A stretch of DNA of 64,000 bases from Isoetes taiwanensis. Taxonomy: Eukaryota > Streptophyta > Lycopodiopsida > Isoetales > Isoetaceae. Shown here piece by piece: positions 46,097 through 59,960 of the stretch (positions are counted from its first letter, which is position 1; each line of letters opens with the position of its first letter). The notes beneath the pieces were generated by a model. It was given only the letters and a program-made list of their open reading frames with translations, was not told the DNA's origin and made no database searches. A program made the translations under genes and the position numbers. The DNA lies in assembly GCA_021234155.1 (NCBI GenBank), contig JAJEKV010000023.1, positions 2,780,557 to 2,844,556 of the forward strand, given 5' to 3'.

Positions 46097-48200
46097 TAGG
46101 AGAGGGTTTCTTTTCTTTGGGTTTCAGCCTACCCACTTCGTATGCCTCCCTGCCGGATCTGCTGCAACTGGTTTTTGGATTTCCACCTTATCCACTTCAT
46201 ATGCCTTCCTGCAGGATGTGCTGCAAGCTTTCTTAAAAACTGAACAAATTCCGATCTGATCAAGCTCAAGCTTCCGCTATTTCATACAGCAAAGAAAACA
46301 GTTTACTGCTTAGATGATAATAGTTGAACATATCAGAACCCATTGATGCCGACCTCCTGTAGCTCTTGAATGAGGTCTATCTGCCAGAAAAAAACTAGCT
46401 ATTTGTCCTCCTATTCTGCATCATGCATCAGTGTGCTTTGCTGCAAAAACACTCCTCAAATCTGATGCTTGCTTGCCTGCCTTTTTTTTTCTGGACTGAA
46501 ATCCTAATGCGAATGCTCTACTGGGATAATCCAGTACTGTGCTTAAACCCGACCGTATATATGATGCCAAATCGGATTTGAAGATGGCTTTAAAGCCAAT
46601 GGCGCAGGCTTGAGAGATCAAAGCGAGAGGATGGTTTTGAATGCGAAAATGGTTGAAGTCCGGTGGAAAGGCAACAAGCACAGAAGAGTTGAAAAACCTA
46701 AAGATAGCGTGCAGATAGGAGAGGACTCTCAGAAGAGAGAGGCAGAAGGAGACACTAGTGGAAGGGCAAGAGGCGCAGTGCCGCCAGAGATAGTGGGACC
46801 CTATATCTCTGCTGGCCATGGGATAGGAGTAGAAGAGAGAAAGGCAACACATGCCACAACAGTGGTGTCCCCACTTGGGACGTTTTGTTCCTCTTAACTA
46901 TTGCTCATACTTTAAATTGTATTTTTTGCACTGAATACCGTGCTTGTGGTTGCTTCCAGGGCTTCTAAAGCATACTGTGGTTGCAGAGGAACGTACCCTG
47001 GTCCACCAGAGCTGAAAACCTGATAACGGTGGGTAAGTGTGGTCCAAATTGATTAGAAAAGAAAAATTTGTTTCAAGTATCAAAAGATATGAAGATGGAG
47101 ATAGAAATGGAAATAAAAATTGGACTTTAATTTTCCTTTTGCCATTGCAACTTGATATTGGCACTATTCGATGAGCCGAGTCCGAGGCGACCGTAAGATT
47201 TAGTTACTGAAAGAAAGAAAAATAATTTCAGGTTTGTTGGGTTTGGTTATGTGCTCTGATAGGCCAATTTGGCATCTTAAAATGCAAATCTCGAGAGAGA
47301 TACACATTTATATAAATGCCTGGCTATTTATCCACCCATCCTTTTCTTTTCTGCTGTTTGATACCCTGTATTTCCTCTGCAGCAGCATACATGACTATCC
47401 ATTCCATCCATAGTCTGTCCGTGCTTGCTTCTTCCTTTGTTTTCGTCGCCCTTGCCAAGAAGCATTCATGGCTTAAGAAGGGGAGGCCATCTTAAAGCCT
47501 GAAAGGAACCCCTTTCCTGTAAAGATCCTTTTTCTGTCTCACTCCAATATCTGTCTCTGCTCTTTCTTCCATTAATTGTGTGTTATGTTTGCATCTATCC
47601 AAAACTTAGATGGATGCCCACGTGTAGGATCTGCTCCAAACACACTTCTGTCAATGGCTGGCTGTTGATCTGCTGCTGTTGGCGGCACGGTAAGGCCAAG
47701 ACCTTCAAGTCCATGATCCATTGCTTGTACTGGAAAGGCTGCACTACTAACTGGCCTGATGGGGGCAGGGCTTGAAAAGAACCACGTGGGTCCTCTACAT
47801 GGCAAGAAAAATCTTCCTCCTCCTGCTTCTTACTTACCTTTCTTCATCAAGACTTAACTTAGGCTCTCAGGGAATCTTCATTCCCTTGCCCTCCCCGCCC
47901 TGGGCTGCCCTTCCCTGCCTGACCCTTTCCTGACCACCTCCTGCTCTGTCCCACCCAGTGCTTGTATTTTGTTTGTATAGGAGGAAGTAGGGCCCCTTTC
48001 TTTGTCAGTCTAGTACAGTGCTCTAATGCACGCTCAACATTAGATGCCTGCCACAATGCACTCCAGCACAGTGAAAAGATCCTTGATTCCATCAATCCTC
48101 TCGTCTTCTTCACCACCTTCTTAACTACCATTACCATTGTTTAACATTGTCTAGTATATTTTACTGTTTTTATATTACATCCTCTGCTACCACTCCTCTC
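46097..48200. promoter_or_regulatory. Upstream region of the AHL gene
   Basis: Probable promoter and 5' UTR of the minus-strand AHL gene. A 20-bp-class word, CCACTTCGTATGCCTCCCTGC, recurs as CCACTTCATATGCCTTCCTGC (46132 and 46192). The stretch 47360-48130 is strongly pyrimidine-rich. No ORF with family support. No TATA box was assigned. Confidence 0.35.
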
Positions 48201-51049
48201 ACTGATGCTTCGTGGGTTGCTTGCTCCTGCCACAAAGGCTAGATCTGCTCCTTCCCCCTTTATTTGGTTTTAAAACCATTTATGAGATCGAGTGCTCGTT
48301 GTTCTCTCCCTCTACGGGTCAAACGCCAGGCAAGGACTGCTGGGAATGAAAGAGGCCAAGGACTTCCCCAGATTGGAGGATTTATCCTTTTGCATCGACC
48401 ATAGTTAGCTCACAACTGTTCAATCTACGCCTGTTTTTTTTTAAATGCATTTTATATAGCCGCGTATCTCTTCTTCCTGACCCAAGCCTATCTCTCTGCG
48501 GTTGCAGGATATTAAGCACATGAATTTAGCACACTAAACTGGCTTTACCAAGTGCCAGAATCAAAGCTTAACTCGGGGTTAAGATGCTCGGTTGTTCTTA
48601 ACAGCTGCCCCGACACACTTTCTTGTTGCAACTCGTTCAAAAGCTACTGATTTAAGATGCTTTCTTGGGTCAAGTCATAAAGCATATCAAACTGTGTTTT
48701 CATCTTGGGATCCTGAATGCAAGATATGAGATTAGGAACGAGATTAAGACCTACAGGCTGCGAACTATTTGGCAGCTACTCTAAAAGTTATGTGTGAATA
48801 CAAATTGGGTAGAGAAAGTGAAAATTTTCTTGCAGGAAGGGCAAAATATGTTGCAGGCTATGGCATAAGAAACGACAATGCTAAATGGGCTAGGGAGACC
48901 AAGAACAGCTGTTGAGCAACCGGGCTGATCTCGACACAGGTCTCTCTCACCAACCCTCATTTTCAAGCTGCAAATCTATGCCTAAGATTTTTGCCTTTTC
49001 CTTACACAATTTTCTTTGAAACTTGTTTGCCTCCTTGTGTGTCAACCTTTCCATCACTTTTTCTTCTTGTTTTTTATAGGTCTGTGGTCCTTAGTGGAGT
49101 TGTGAGCGTAGGCAGTAGCCCCTAGCTAGCTAACAAATCTAGTCTCTTTGCCCTTGCCTCTCTTTTCTACTTCCCTTTTTGTCTGGGTCAATGTCTCTTC
49201 CATTTTGCTTTTCGTTTTCATACAAGAGTATTACTCTTGCCTTGTGTCTCTTGGTTTTGCACGACTTGCTTCTCCTATGAAAGATTCGTTGTTCATGACT
49301 TGTCCTCGAACCAAAATTTTTCTTGTCAGCTCGGGGGACAAAATTGTAACCTAAAGGGCCATGAATGTACAATTTAATGTATGGAGAGTTGCATTCTTTC
49401 CTTACGTTTAAGAATATGGTGCTAAATAAAATATTCTTTATATATCCATCAAAGATGCATAATATTTTAGTGCTTTGGTACATAAAGATGGTACAAACTG
49501 ACATGAGTGTCATAATGGTTTTGAACAACACAGCTACTTCTAACATAATGCTCGAAATAACTACTTCTAACATAACAGCTTCTAACCTGCTAACCTGATG
49601 CTCAAGCATGTATACCCAAAATGCTCAAACCCGTATGTAGTATCCTTTGAGTTATTTAGGGTTTGTTTTTTATGTTGTACTCAATGTTGCCTAAATTGGT
49701 TTTGGATATGCTACCAAGACAATTATTGAAATACCTAAATCAACCTATTAAGATAAGAGACAATGATGATGCCATGATAAATCAAGATCCTAAACTAGAG
49801 ATATTAAAATTTTACAAAGGGTTGTCATAAAATATCAATATCGTGCATCATTAATGTTAGTATTGAGGAGGACTTGACAACAGTAACGACGAATTACAAT
49901 AATGATTCTAGTACTTGAATATACTGACAGAGTGAGAATAAAGTTTGCGTGGCAGTCATAACTTGAACATAGAAGTGTGAGTAAAGTTACAAGATGCCTA
50001 GTATGTTAGCTTCTTGCATCATATTGCTTTTACACAAGGGTTCAAAATGTTAAAACAATCGTTATTTCTATCAGTTGTTTCAAACATTATTACAATGTCT
50101 TTGTAAGGCATATCATTAATTAGGTGGAGCTAAATTTGTCAAGTTACCAGTTAAATTTTGATTATTTAGACGAACTAGATGGACCACACTTGTTATTTTA
50201 CCTGTAAAAAAGTGGCTTTTGAAGGCATTTAAAGCACAAATTGAAATAAATCCTGACATCATCCTAGATCCTTGCTTCATCGATCTCCACAACAACTCTT
50301 TTATGGGGATGATGTGGTCCATCTAGTTTGTAATATGGGAGTGTCTCCATCATGGTAAATCTTTAAAGCTAAAGATCTTGGCTAATTTACATTCATCTTT
50401 TACCATTTTTGTAATAATGTTTATTTTTTTTATACATGCACATTGACATTTTATTGTTAGAGGCATGCCCGTTGTTGAGCCAAATATAGTGAGAATGGTT
50501 CTCCGAAAACCCAACAGTTCTTGTTCAAATCCCATTAAAGAATGGTTCATTCAATGGTCCAGAATGCCCAGCTTGAGCGATGATAGTTTGATAGAATACC
50601 AAGAAATGATGCATTAGATGTTCTAAGATGCATATTGGGTTGCTCTAAATAATAATCAATTTAAAGTTAATGACAACCTACAGTATCTCACAACAATATC
50701 TCTAGTGTGTTTGGGTTTTTTTTTTTTTTTGGGGGTTTTTTTCTATAGGAAATGAAGAAAAAAAATAAATGGCAATCTTGGCCATTGGATTGAGTGGCAT
50801 TTGGGTCCTAGGCTCATGAAGAACACCCCTGCCTACAGATGGAAGAAAATGAAGAAAGAGCTCTTGGATTAATTAAGGCTTTGTTGGAATTATGACATTA
50901 ACAGAGGAAGTGGAGCAAAATACAAGTCTAAATAATCAAAATTCTCAGTCTCTAGTCTTTGCAAATTGATATGATATACTACCAAAATAGAATAGAATAT
51001 AATTGTCCACAGAGACCAAATGGTTTATTAGACCCAATACAAATACAAG

Positions 51050-51050
<1 letters not shown>

Positions 51051-51112
<62 letters not shown>
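51051..51112 (+). repeat. (AGAT)n microsatellite
   Basis: About fifteen perfect AGAT units, 62 bp. Confidence 0.95.
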
Positions 51113-52664
51113 TATTTCACAAAAGAATTTATTGTATATTTACAGAAGAATTTATCATTGTTTTTCTTCAAAAGAGTTCTACAATCAATTCAACCAATGT
51201 TGCAGAAAATAATTAGTCCCCATCAGGCAAGCCGAAACCGTACTTTAAAAAATTCTTGGCTAAAATCTTCAATAGACCTTTCAAGCATTACTCTAGAATT
51301 TTCTTAAAAGTTTACCAACAAGCGTTCCTTAAAAAACTGTACTTGGTTGTTCTTTCTTTGAAGATGATGTCCAATACAATTGATGCCAAAGAGCTCTCTC
51401 GCACTACCTATTAATGAATGCCATATCATCCTGACAACATATTAGTATATCATATCGGTCGTAAAGCAACTAAGGGACAAATTTTTTGAAGGAGTTTATG
51501 AATGATTTCTAGTCTATTCAACATTTAGGCTTTGTTGGAACCTTTTCCACCGATACTATACCCAAGTATTGTGTTTCATCCTTTTTTATTTGCCTCTATT
51601 AAGGGGGACAATTCGTTAATTAGAAGGTGGATTTTGGCATATTCTTGCGATACAAGACGATCCAATGGCTACACTGTTTGAATTTTCCCCGGTGGTGAAA
51701 AAGTATTTTGTATATCCTTTTGATCTGCTCCTAAGGTTTTAAGTTGCCCGAAGGGGCACTTGGCAATTACAGGTTCAACGGGGACCCGACTTCTCGCGAT
51801 TTCGTCTTCTCCAAATTGCTCAACTCGATGGAGCACTTTTTCACATTACGAATATTGGCACTTGACCTATACGATGAGGCTCTGGCACGAGTTGTTGGGG
51901 CTGCCCATGTTGGGCTTCAAGGTTTCACATGGCGTCGTTGTTCAGTCCATCACATCACTTTGGTGTTTTGACAAGCGTTCTGGGCCAACGCTTGTTTTTC
52001 CTTCTAAGCTGGTAAAGAAGTTGTCCATATTTGCTTTCTCGAGGTTGGTCCAGTTTTCTTTGTTGTTATTGGTATAGTGCTTGGGTCCGCTTCTTATTCG
52101 TCTTGGACTTGTCAAGTACTTGCAATATGCCACCTCATGCAAGTGTTGCCAAATCATGGGCATGCTTAGTAAATGGCAGGGGTTCGTATCTTCTTGATGA
52201 CAGGATGGAAATTGGATGTGTTGGGAGACACTATTTTCACGGTTAGGTATCTATTTCAATTTGTTCTTTGGTTTTTGCATTTTCTACAGGTCAGTTCGCT
52301 TCGCATAGGAGCATTTTCACTAACATTTTTCATTCTTTAGGGTGGAAGCATCCATTTGGGCATAAAGTAACTTCGGTCAAATATCTAATTTTTTACTTGG
52401 CTATTCCATGTATTTCTATCTTTGCAGTCTATGGTAGCGTCCTTAGCATCATAGGTTTCTTAGCTGACGGATGCTCACTTGTTTGTCCATTTCACATTGT
52501 TTTCTTCTTGGAATTTGTTGATCTTGTTCTGCAGGTTATGGGGTTCCCAGTCATCGCTATTTTATTTCTGCAAATACATGTTTCATTGGTTTAGTTAGAA
52601 ATGGCTTGTTTCTCTCCATTCTCTCTGCCTATAGTTTCATTTGGTACTCTCTATGCTTGCTCTC

Positions 52665-52704
<40 letters not shown>
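52665..52704 (+). repeat. (CTTT)n microsatellite
   Basis: About ten CTTT units in a pyrimidine-rich stretch. Confidence 0.9.
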
Positions 52705-54893
52705 TTACCTCGTGACTTTCCCTCCTTTTTCCTTCCCTTTCGCATGAATGTCTCGTCCCATTCAACCTTTGCCGCATGGTACCAATTGCTCTATTTGTTA
52801 TTACTCCATGTATCTCACGATGTCCCCTTCGTTTGGTTTTCATTCTCGATGTCCTCCCCGGGTTTGTTGTGCTCGGCCCTCTTGTCTTAATCCCATTTCT
52901 CCATCCATTTCATTTTGCTTCTATTTCCTTTTTTTTCTCTAAGATTCTTGAGCTTTGTTTCTAGGTGTATCGTAAGTAAGTAAGTGCATAAGTGCATGTT
53001 TCTTTCTCATATGTTACTGTGAAAAAAAAAGTAGATTTAGCTTTTAAGGCGTGGCTTCTATAGAGATTTTACTGTTAAGTGCTCCATTGGTGCTCCACCT
53101 CCCTTAGCTGCTAGGACTGGAGATTCACAGAACATACTCCCAAATAAACGATCAAGTCCCACCCGCCAATAGAATGCCTAATCTGTTGGCACAAATACTT
53201 TTTGGACCAAAATTGTAATGCAACCTTCAAACTTCTCCATGAACATTCTTTTCTAAGAGCCTGGGTCTGCAACCAATCACCATCCCAGACACAATAATTG
53301 GTTCAGCCTCTGATTAGTATTAGGGACATGTCTATTGTCCATTATGTACCAAATACATGTCTCTATATACTAGTGTAGAAAACTATCGTAAAACCTCAAG
53401 CCAGGGGCGTTCCACAATAATCAAGGCTTGGTCTTGAGAACGTGAGATACAAACAAAATGGTATCTTCAAACTTTGTAAGACCAAAGTTCTTCCTCGTAT
53501 TTCCATTTGCATTAACTAGTTCATTTCCATGTTTGACTGAATTTTCTTTTCCAAGTGAGTAAGAGATGCCTCCATTAGACATGCCACTAATAGACGAGTG
53601 TTAGACAGGCTTGCTGAACTCAATATGCCATATAGTCCTGATGTAACATGATATGGAGGGGTTTTTTCTTACCTTAGGAACGCATGTGGCTTATTCATAT
53701 ATATAGATGACACCCCCCGAGGACAAACCCAGCAAATCAGTTTATATAATAAAACACAAATTAAAAAAAGAAATTATATTACCTGTTTAGTACTATTAAC
53801 TTTGTGATAGTAACCACTCTATATATGCCATCGAATATGACCCATATAAGTGAAGATCAAACCTCTAGTTTATGTAAACTAATCTACTATTTTTGGATTG
53901 CCCAAAGAGCAAACTCAAAACTCGGGGGAGGGGGAGGTGGCATTTGAGGATTTAGCATAAGCTACAGAATATGCAATTTGGATGGTGCATAGAATTGCGG
54001 CCTTTGGACTGTGGATAGAGTTCTGGCCTAGAGCTAACTCACTCATAAAGGAGGATTTTTCTGTTTCTAAGTTGCCCCTTTTTTTCTATTATGGGCTTGG
54101 GTTGTTGAAGTGAAGCGATGGTTAACTAGGTTTGGGTTCTTGAAGTGAAGTTATAGCTAACTGGAAGTGTTAGCAAGTTAGTATGGTTCTATTTTAGTAC
54201 AAATGTTTAATGGTTATTTAAACTATGTGTCTTGAACCCTCGTGACGACAACCCATCGTTCAACATCACCTTCTTATCTTCAGTTGTGCTCTAGAGGCGA
54301 TTCTGAGGAGAAGGCATCCTTGCATTAATCACCTCTTCAATAGTCTATGTTGCTTCGATGTTCGAGATATATTTCTAAACCTTCTTTGTGTATTGTAAAG
54401 GTATTTATTATTATTTCTACTATATTGAAAATTGATTTGCATTAGAGGGTGTGATTCATGTATTCACGAGTGACTCTTGAATACAAGAGGCAAAATAAAT
54501 GTATGAAAAAATAACGCTTCCATCACATATCCATTATTTTAAAAAACCTTTGTCCTTGAAACTATTGACAGTGTCTTCCAGACAACTGACTATTGAAACA
54601 AAATTCGTCTTGCCCAACTTCTGTAGTTTCATATTCAATAATTTGTAAGGTTGGTATCGTGGACTTAGTTCATCCTTGCACCTACGTAAGAACAAATAGA
54701 ATTCATTTTTTCCAGTTGCTATTTGTAACTTAAGAAAATTACTAATCAAAGTCAAAACCTACTCAAGATCATAGCATAAAGTCAATGTTGTAAAAACAAT
54801 TAGGAAGTATTAGGTTGAATACCTTCTTGGGATGGGGTATTGGGGCCCTATTTGGTGGAGCAAGTTGATAAGATCTTCTTGATGTAGCATTGA

Positions 54894-55812
54894 GACAAAC
54901 ACATTGAGACAAAGAAATCAACTCCATCAAAAAAGACAGACTTGGAAAGGGTTTCCAAAATATTGACCACTATTATGGATAAAGCTACCAAAGGCAACTC
55001 AAATACCATCAATCCAGGTACTTCTACATCTATTCATGATGCAAGCTCTGTAGGTTTGACACCAGCAAATCAGGACACGAGTGGTAATGACTCTGACTTA
55101 TTAGCACTTCCCAAAGAACAGGCAATTCTTCATGCAGATTTTAATGATAACATTGTGGACAAAATTGATTGCTCCAATCAATTTCAGGTACTTGCTAGCT
55201 TAAATGGAGAACAAGAGTCTGATTTATTACCGAGCAACAAATCTAGCCTCCACAATAAGGACATTCCTTCCACTCCTACAGAATATATTCCCCCTCTCCA
55301 TCTAAATCAATCTGACCCTTTAATTGATCTGAATATCTTGTCTTGCCATTCCCCTATAATCACCTCTCCAATTTCCAAAGAAATTGCAGAATAGCTTGCC
55401 ACTTTGCAGACTGGCCTGATATCTGGTTCCAGTAATAATGACTCCTTGATAGCTACTGAGGCAACATTTGCAGACAATGGCACTAAGGAACAAGTGGTGG
55501 TAAGAGAGACACCAGATCAGGGGCTGTTGGTAGTTGAGCATGATTCTACAGGTGTCAGCATAGGATGCTTAAATTCTCATATCTCGAGCTCTCCACTTGG
55601 ATGCAGCAATGAAGACATATGTAAAAGGCAAGTACCTCTCTTTTACAATTCTAATGAGGATGTTTCTAAAGAAAAACCCTTAAACTTATTTGAATTTATA
55701 CCTGGTGGTTGTTCTGACAATGACTTTGATAGTGATAAAGAGAATTGGGCAAAGGAAAAATTTTTATCAGATAATTCTATGACTATTAATGTCAAGACTC
55801 ATTCCAAAGGTT
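54894..55812 (+). pseudogene. LINE ORF1 remnant
   Basis: An open plus-strand frame of about 300 codons with one TAG at 55392-55394. It is hydrophilic, rich in Ser, Asn and Asp, and contains IDCSNQFQVLASLNGEQESD, which resembles the 'NRFxxLxxxxE' segment of plant LINE ORF1 proteins lying between the RNA-binding part and ORF2. It ends KENWAKEKFLSDNSM...HSKGSK and then joins minus-strand Copia integrase sequence without a spacer at about 55813. No ORF2 is present to the right. Assignment to a LINE rests on this segment and on composition, so it is tentative. Confidence 0.45.
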
Positions 55813-55814
55813 CA

Positions 55815-57857
55815 AAGGTTCTTCTGCTCTTTTTTATCTCCTTGAGAAAGGAAGTCTTGTACTTTTTCCAATCAAGCAACCCCTGCATACAAAGCTATTT
55901 TGTTCTTCATTTACTGTATCAATGCATCCCAGTTTGCTTAATGCCTTCACATTTTTCAAGTTAGTATGTCCCAAGCGTTCATGCCAAGTCCTTAGATTTG
56001 TTGCTGAAACACTATTAATTATTGGAATTGGTTCACATGTATCCATCTCAAAAAGATCTCCAACTCTTTTAGCCAAAAAGCAAATTTTATTATTTTTCAC
56101 AATCTTGCATACAAGCTTGTCAAATAGTACTTGATAATTCAAGTCTACTAATTGACTTATTGAAATCAGATTTTTAACAATAGAAGGTACACAAAGTACT
56201 TTTTCAATTTCTACTGGTTTTCCTTGCAAATCAAATAGCTTGAGCATTCTTGCTGCTTCAACCTCTTTAATTCTAATCGAATGCTTTTTAGATGTGCCTC
56301 CTTATCTCTTCTTGTGAGCAGGTCAGATGATTCTATGATTGTTCTTTTCAGCAGCTCCAGATCTACAATGAAAGATCTTTTAGCATTTTGCACCTTGTTC
56401 AAACAAGTTGAAAACACATTATTTACCTCTTCCTCCGAGTCTTCTTCATCACATTCAATGACTGCTACATTTGTATGTGCTGCTTTATTGACTCTGCCTT
56501 TCCCTTTATTTTGATTCCAATTATTGGGTTTACCCTTCCTCTACCTCTGCCCCCTACCATCGTCCTTTGGTGTTGGGCATTTGAAGCCACATGGCCTACA
56601 CCTCCACATGTGAAACATGTTCTATTATTTCTTGGACAATTGAATTTCGATGTCCAACTTCACCATACCCATAGCGGGGTCCAATCATTATTTTTGTTAT
56701 CAAAACTCCTTTTCCTTTTTGACAACAAGTATCTCGGATGTCTCCTCATCATCTTCATTGTCATTTTCACCATGTATTTTTGCTCTATTTACGTCCTAGC
56801 AATTTGCTCGGCCTCTTCTCTAGTTTTTTGCAAAAATGTTCTTATAAGTGTAGCTAGATTTCCATGACCAAGAAAACATTTTAGAGATTGCTAGAATCAT
56901 GGCATTCGGACATGATTACCCCAAATTTGCCTCTAAGTCGGCACATAATGAATCAAATTTGTGAAACATAACGTTAGATCAGTCTTCTCATTCTTTTTCC
57001 AGAACATCTATCTGTGACGAACTTTTTGTTTGATAAGTTTTAATTAAATACCTCCAAGCATCCCTAGGATTCAGATCTCTTAGCTTTAGCATAATACTAG
57101 GAGCAACCTTGCACACTATAATGGCTTTTGCCCGACCGATTTTCAATTCTTCACTTAGCTTATCAATTTGCTTGTACTTACCTCTTTTGATTTGACAGAA
57201 GACTCTCCCACCTTTGTTGCTGAGGATTCACCTGCTACAGTGCTGCTAGCTTCATCACTTACATCAACATGTGGTTCAATAATGTACCACAATCCTTCAA
57301 ACTGCAAAACTTCCTTGACTCTCTCTTTCTATATTTGAAATCCACCAACTCCTTGAAACACTTCAACTGAGCTTAATAAAGTAGCTCCAAATCGTGTAGA
57401 CATTGTGTGATTTGCTCTGATACCACTGAAAGAAAAATCTTAGACCAAGTTCAAGTTAAGGGAAATAACCATTAGCCATTAACCTTATACAATGTCATAC
57501 ACAGAATAATACGAGTTTCAACACTTAGGTTATGCAGTAAACTTAATGGTCGACACTGTAACTTTGATCGATTCAATCCGGAAACCTATCTATCTATTGT
57601 TTTTGAAATTCATGTTATATACAGTGTTGGATCGCCGCTTTGCAGCAATCCATGTTTCATATCCATAGATCTAGCAAGTCGGTTGCTAGATCTCAGCTTT
57701 TAAAACCACCTGGCCGGGAACACTGTTCACCGAGCTAGGGATATGAATAACTAAAAATATACCTTAGAACCATTGATCTATTATTTACAATATTCAATGA
57801 TCAACACATGGTTCTAAGATTATCTCATGGTTCTAAGCATTTGCTATATAATCTTCA
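55815..57857 (-). mobile_element. Truncated Copia element with one LTR
   Basis: Element-strand order: LTR (57427-57857), primer-binding site (57414-57426, GTGGTATCAGAGC), decayed gag with a CCHC knuckle (CFTCGGVGHVASNA, about 56570-56640), protease remnants and the start of integrase (WHERLGHTNLKNV, CRGCLIGKSTRLPFSRR, 55834-56247). The right part of integrase, RT, RNase H and the second LTR are missing; the element stops against the LINE ORF1 remnant. Many frameshifts. It differs from the Copia at 25548-41422 (about half of gag-integrase residues by eye), so it is another family. Confidence 0.85.
57427..57857 (-). repeat. 5' LTR of the truncated Copia (431 bp)
   Basis: Begins TGAAAGAAAAATC on the plus strand next to the primer-binding site and ends ATAATCTTCA, giving TG...CA limits. 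The base after it (57858) returns to the DDE-like transposase sequence, showing insertion into that gene. Confidence 0.85.
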
Positions 57858-59960
57858 GGAGCAAAAAATGTTCCATATCATTTGCATCTGTGTGGCTTGT
57901 GCATATCTTCCGACAAAATAAAAAGGCCTTGCTGCCTTAAACTGAGATATTGCTCCATCTGAAAAGACCCAATGCTTATTTGGATCCATTTCCCGTTGTT
58001 GCATAAATTCATAATGCATCATAAATGCACGCTGAACAAACAAAGTATCATGTTTTGTGTCATCTGATTTATAATAATGGCCTTCCTTACATCATTTGAC
58101 ACAGGATCTACAAAGTATGTAATATGCACTAAGATAGAAACTTGTTTGCTAGTCCAATATGCAGATTGAACTTGATTTTGTAATTGGATACTAAAATTCT
58201 CAGCAAAATCTACAATTGACAAAAGAGTACTTGGTGGAAGATTTTCCAGCAATTCCGTAAATTGCTTGGCCTGCCACTTATGCCTGAAACTATGCAAAGG
58301 AAACTTAGCCAACCTATCAATCAACTTGTGTACTAAAGCTCGCAGCTCAGTTTCTTCTTTGGCTTTCCCTACTTATCTTTTCCGCCTTCTTCATAATCCC
58401 AGTACTCCCAACTAATAGATCCTTCAGTTGCTAACTCTAGTGGACATATACATAGCTGGGATATGCCACAATTAGTGCAAACTCCATCTATACAATCTTT
58501 TTTTTGGAATTCCTCATTCTCCTCTGGACAAAGAATACACTGCCACAACTCTGTAGTTGCCTTATATTTTTTTGTCTTAGCAACACACGCTTCTCCCACA
58601 TCATGGCATACATCACATGTACAGTTACAAGGATTCACATGTTCATTTCTCAATCTATTAAAGCCATCTAAAAGCATTTGCAACCGCACGTGATGTATGC
58701 AACAACAAGAGTTAAATTGCTTCAATTTCAATATGTACCACGGTTTTAATTTCTCACATGCCCTTTGGCAGATCTTCACTGCTGGATATTGCTCTTTGAA
58801 TTTAAGAAACCTTTCTGACTGGATAATAACAACAATAGTAATTAGTTTACATGCATGATGTGTTAGGCACACAAATAAGACTAACTACAACTAGAACTGA
58901 ACCTATTGCACCTAAAACTGCCTGGTAAGGTCTGCCGCATCTGGTCTGCTATAACTATTACCTAACCTGAACCTATTAACAGCTACTACTATAACCTAAA
59001 ACTGACACCTCAAACTGCCACCTGCAACTGCCACCTGCAACTAGCACCTGCAACTGTCACTTGCAACTTCAGACTATGCAACTATCTCTAAAACTGTAAG
59101 CTTTTAGTTGGGATTGCAAGCTAAAACTATAACATTTCACACTATAACCTATAACTTGGACTGCAACTTGCAAATTGGAGCTGTTACATATGGAACTATA
59201 ACATAAATTACTACTATGATTGGGATTCCAACTTGTGGGTATAAAGTACTCTTACTGCCTTTCACAACTACATAGCGTCTTTATCATTTAGGAAATTCAG
59301 CAAACACATATTTTTAGTTGAATCTAACCAAATAAAATACATCAAATATGCTACAAAAACTTCCGAACAATAAAGTGCAAAATAAAGCAATAACTAACCT
59401 GGGTGTTTTTCAGATAATGAGTTGCATGCTCCTCTTTAACATTCTTCTCCAACCTTTTATATCTCACGTCTTTTATGTTTGGCAAGACCCTAGTATTTAT
59501 GTTCCAAAAATTGTGGACCAACTCGATAATATCATTTCCAATCGAATCAATCCTCTTGGACCTTCTATAAAACACCCATCCACTTTTATTTTTGTCTATC
59601 TCCTTGTATTTATCCTTGCAATTGCAATATTTCTTGGATGGATTCCCAAAACTTTTCCCAAGCTTCTCTTACTAAAAGTTTCACTGGTGCAACCTTGTCC
59701 AATAGACATCGCAAGTACATTCTGCTTTGCAGCCATAGAATCTGTACTAGTAGAGGATTTTACTGACTAGATATTTTCTCTAATATTATCAATCAAATGG
59801 TTCTTCACCTCTATATTCTTGAATTGGGCGTCAAGAAACTCTCCAACTTCCTTTCGCTTCATGAACGCATTCAGAATTTCTCCCTTTGCTTCACTGTCCA
59901 TTTGAGAAGTTTTTCTCCCAAACAAGAACACTAAACATTCGTACCTCAAAACAAGAACAC
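57858..59960 (-). pseudogene. DDE-like transposase remnant, copy 2 (N-terminal part)
   Basis: Minus-strand blocks in several frames, N to C: MDSEAKGEILNAFMKRKEVG; AAKQNVLAMSIGQGCTSETF with SLGKVLGIHPRNIA; FLKFKEQYPAVKICQRACEK with CCCIHHVRLQMLLDGFN; a Cys-rich segment (CNCTCDVCHDVGEACVAK, CILCPEENEEF, CTNCGISQLCICP); FPLHSFRHKWQAKQF; IVDFAENFSIQLQNQVQSAYW; FVQRAFMMHYEFMQQREMD; HWVFSDGAISQFKAARPF. DFAENFS and FSDGAISQFK are likely first and second acidic sites of an RNase H-like fold. The rest of the catalytic domain is cut by the Copia LTR at 57858, but copy 1 (16778-17871) preserves it, with HGKGEHDG and the C-terminus. Similar uncharacterised proteins occur in animals and plants. Confidence 0.65.

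Larger units (their letters stand above)
48201..54893. other. Long AT-rich intergenic region, no gene supported
   Basis: Holds two microsatellites (51051-51112, 52665-52704) and scattered short ORFs without family match. A minus-strand segment at about 49290-49340 (ILVRGQVMNNESFIGEAS in one frame) could be a retroelement remnant but is too short to assign. The interval 51740-52970 is open in places on the plus strand, without recognisable motifs. Confidence 0.4.

Noticed and set aside
46421-46852. 143-codon minus frame upstream of AHL
   Set aside because: Leu/Phe/Ser-rich with no motif; it lies in the AHL 5' region and looks like a shadow frame.
49139-49609. 156-codon minus frame
   Set aside because: Composition changes sharply along it and no domain is visible; at most a retroelement scrap.
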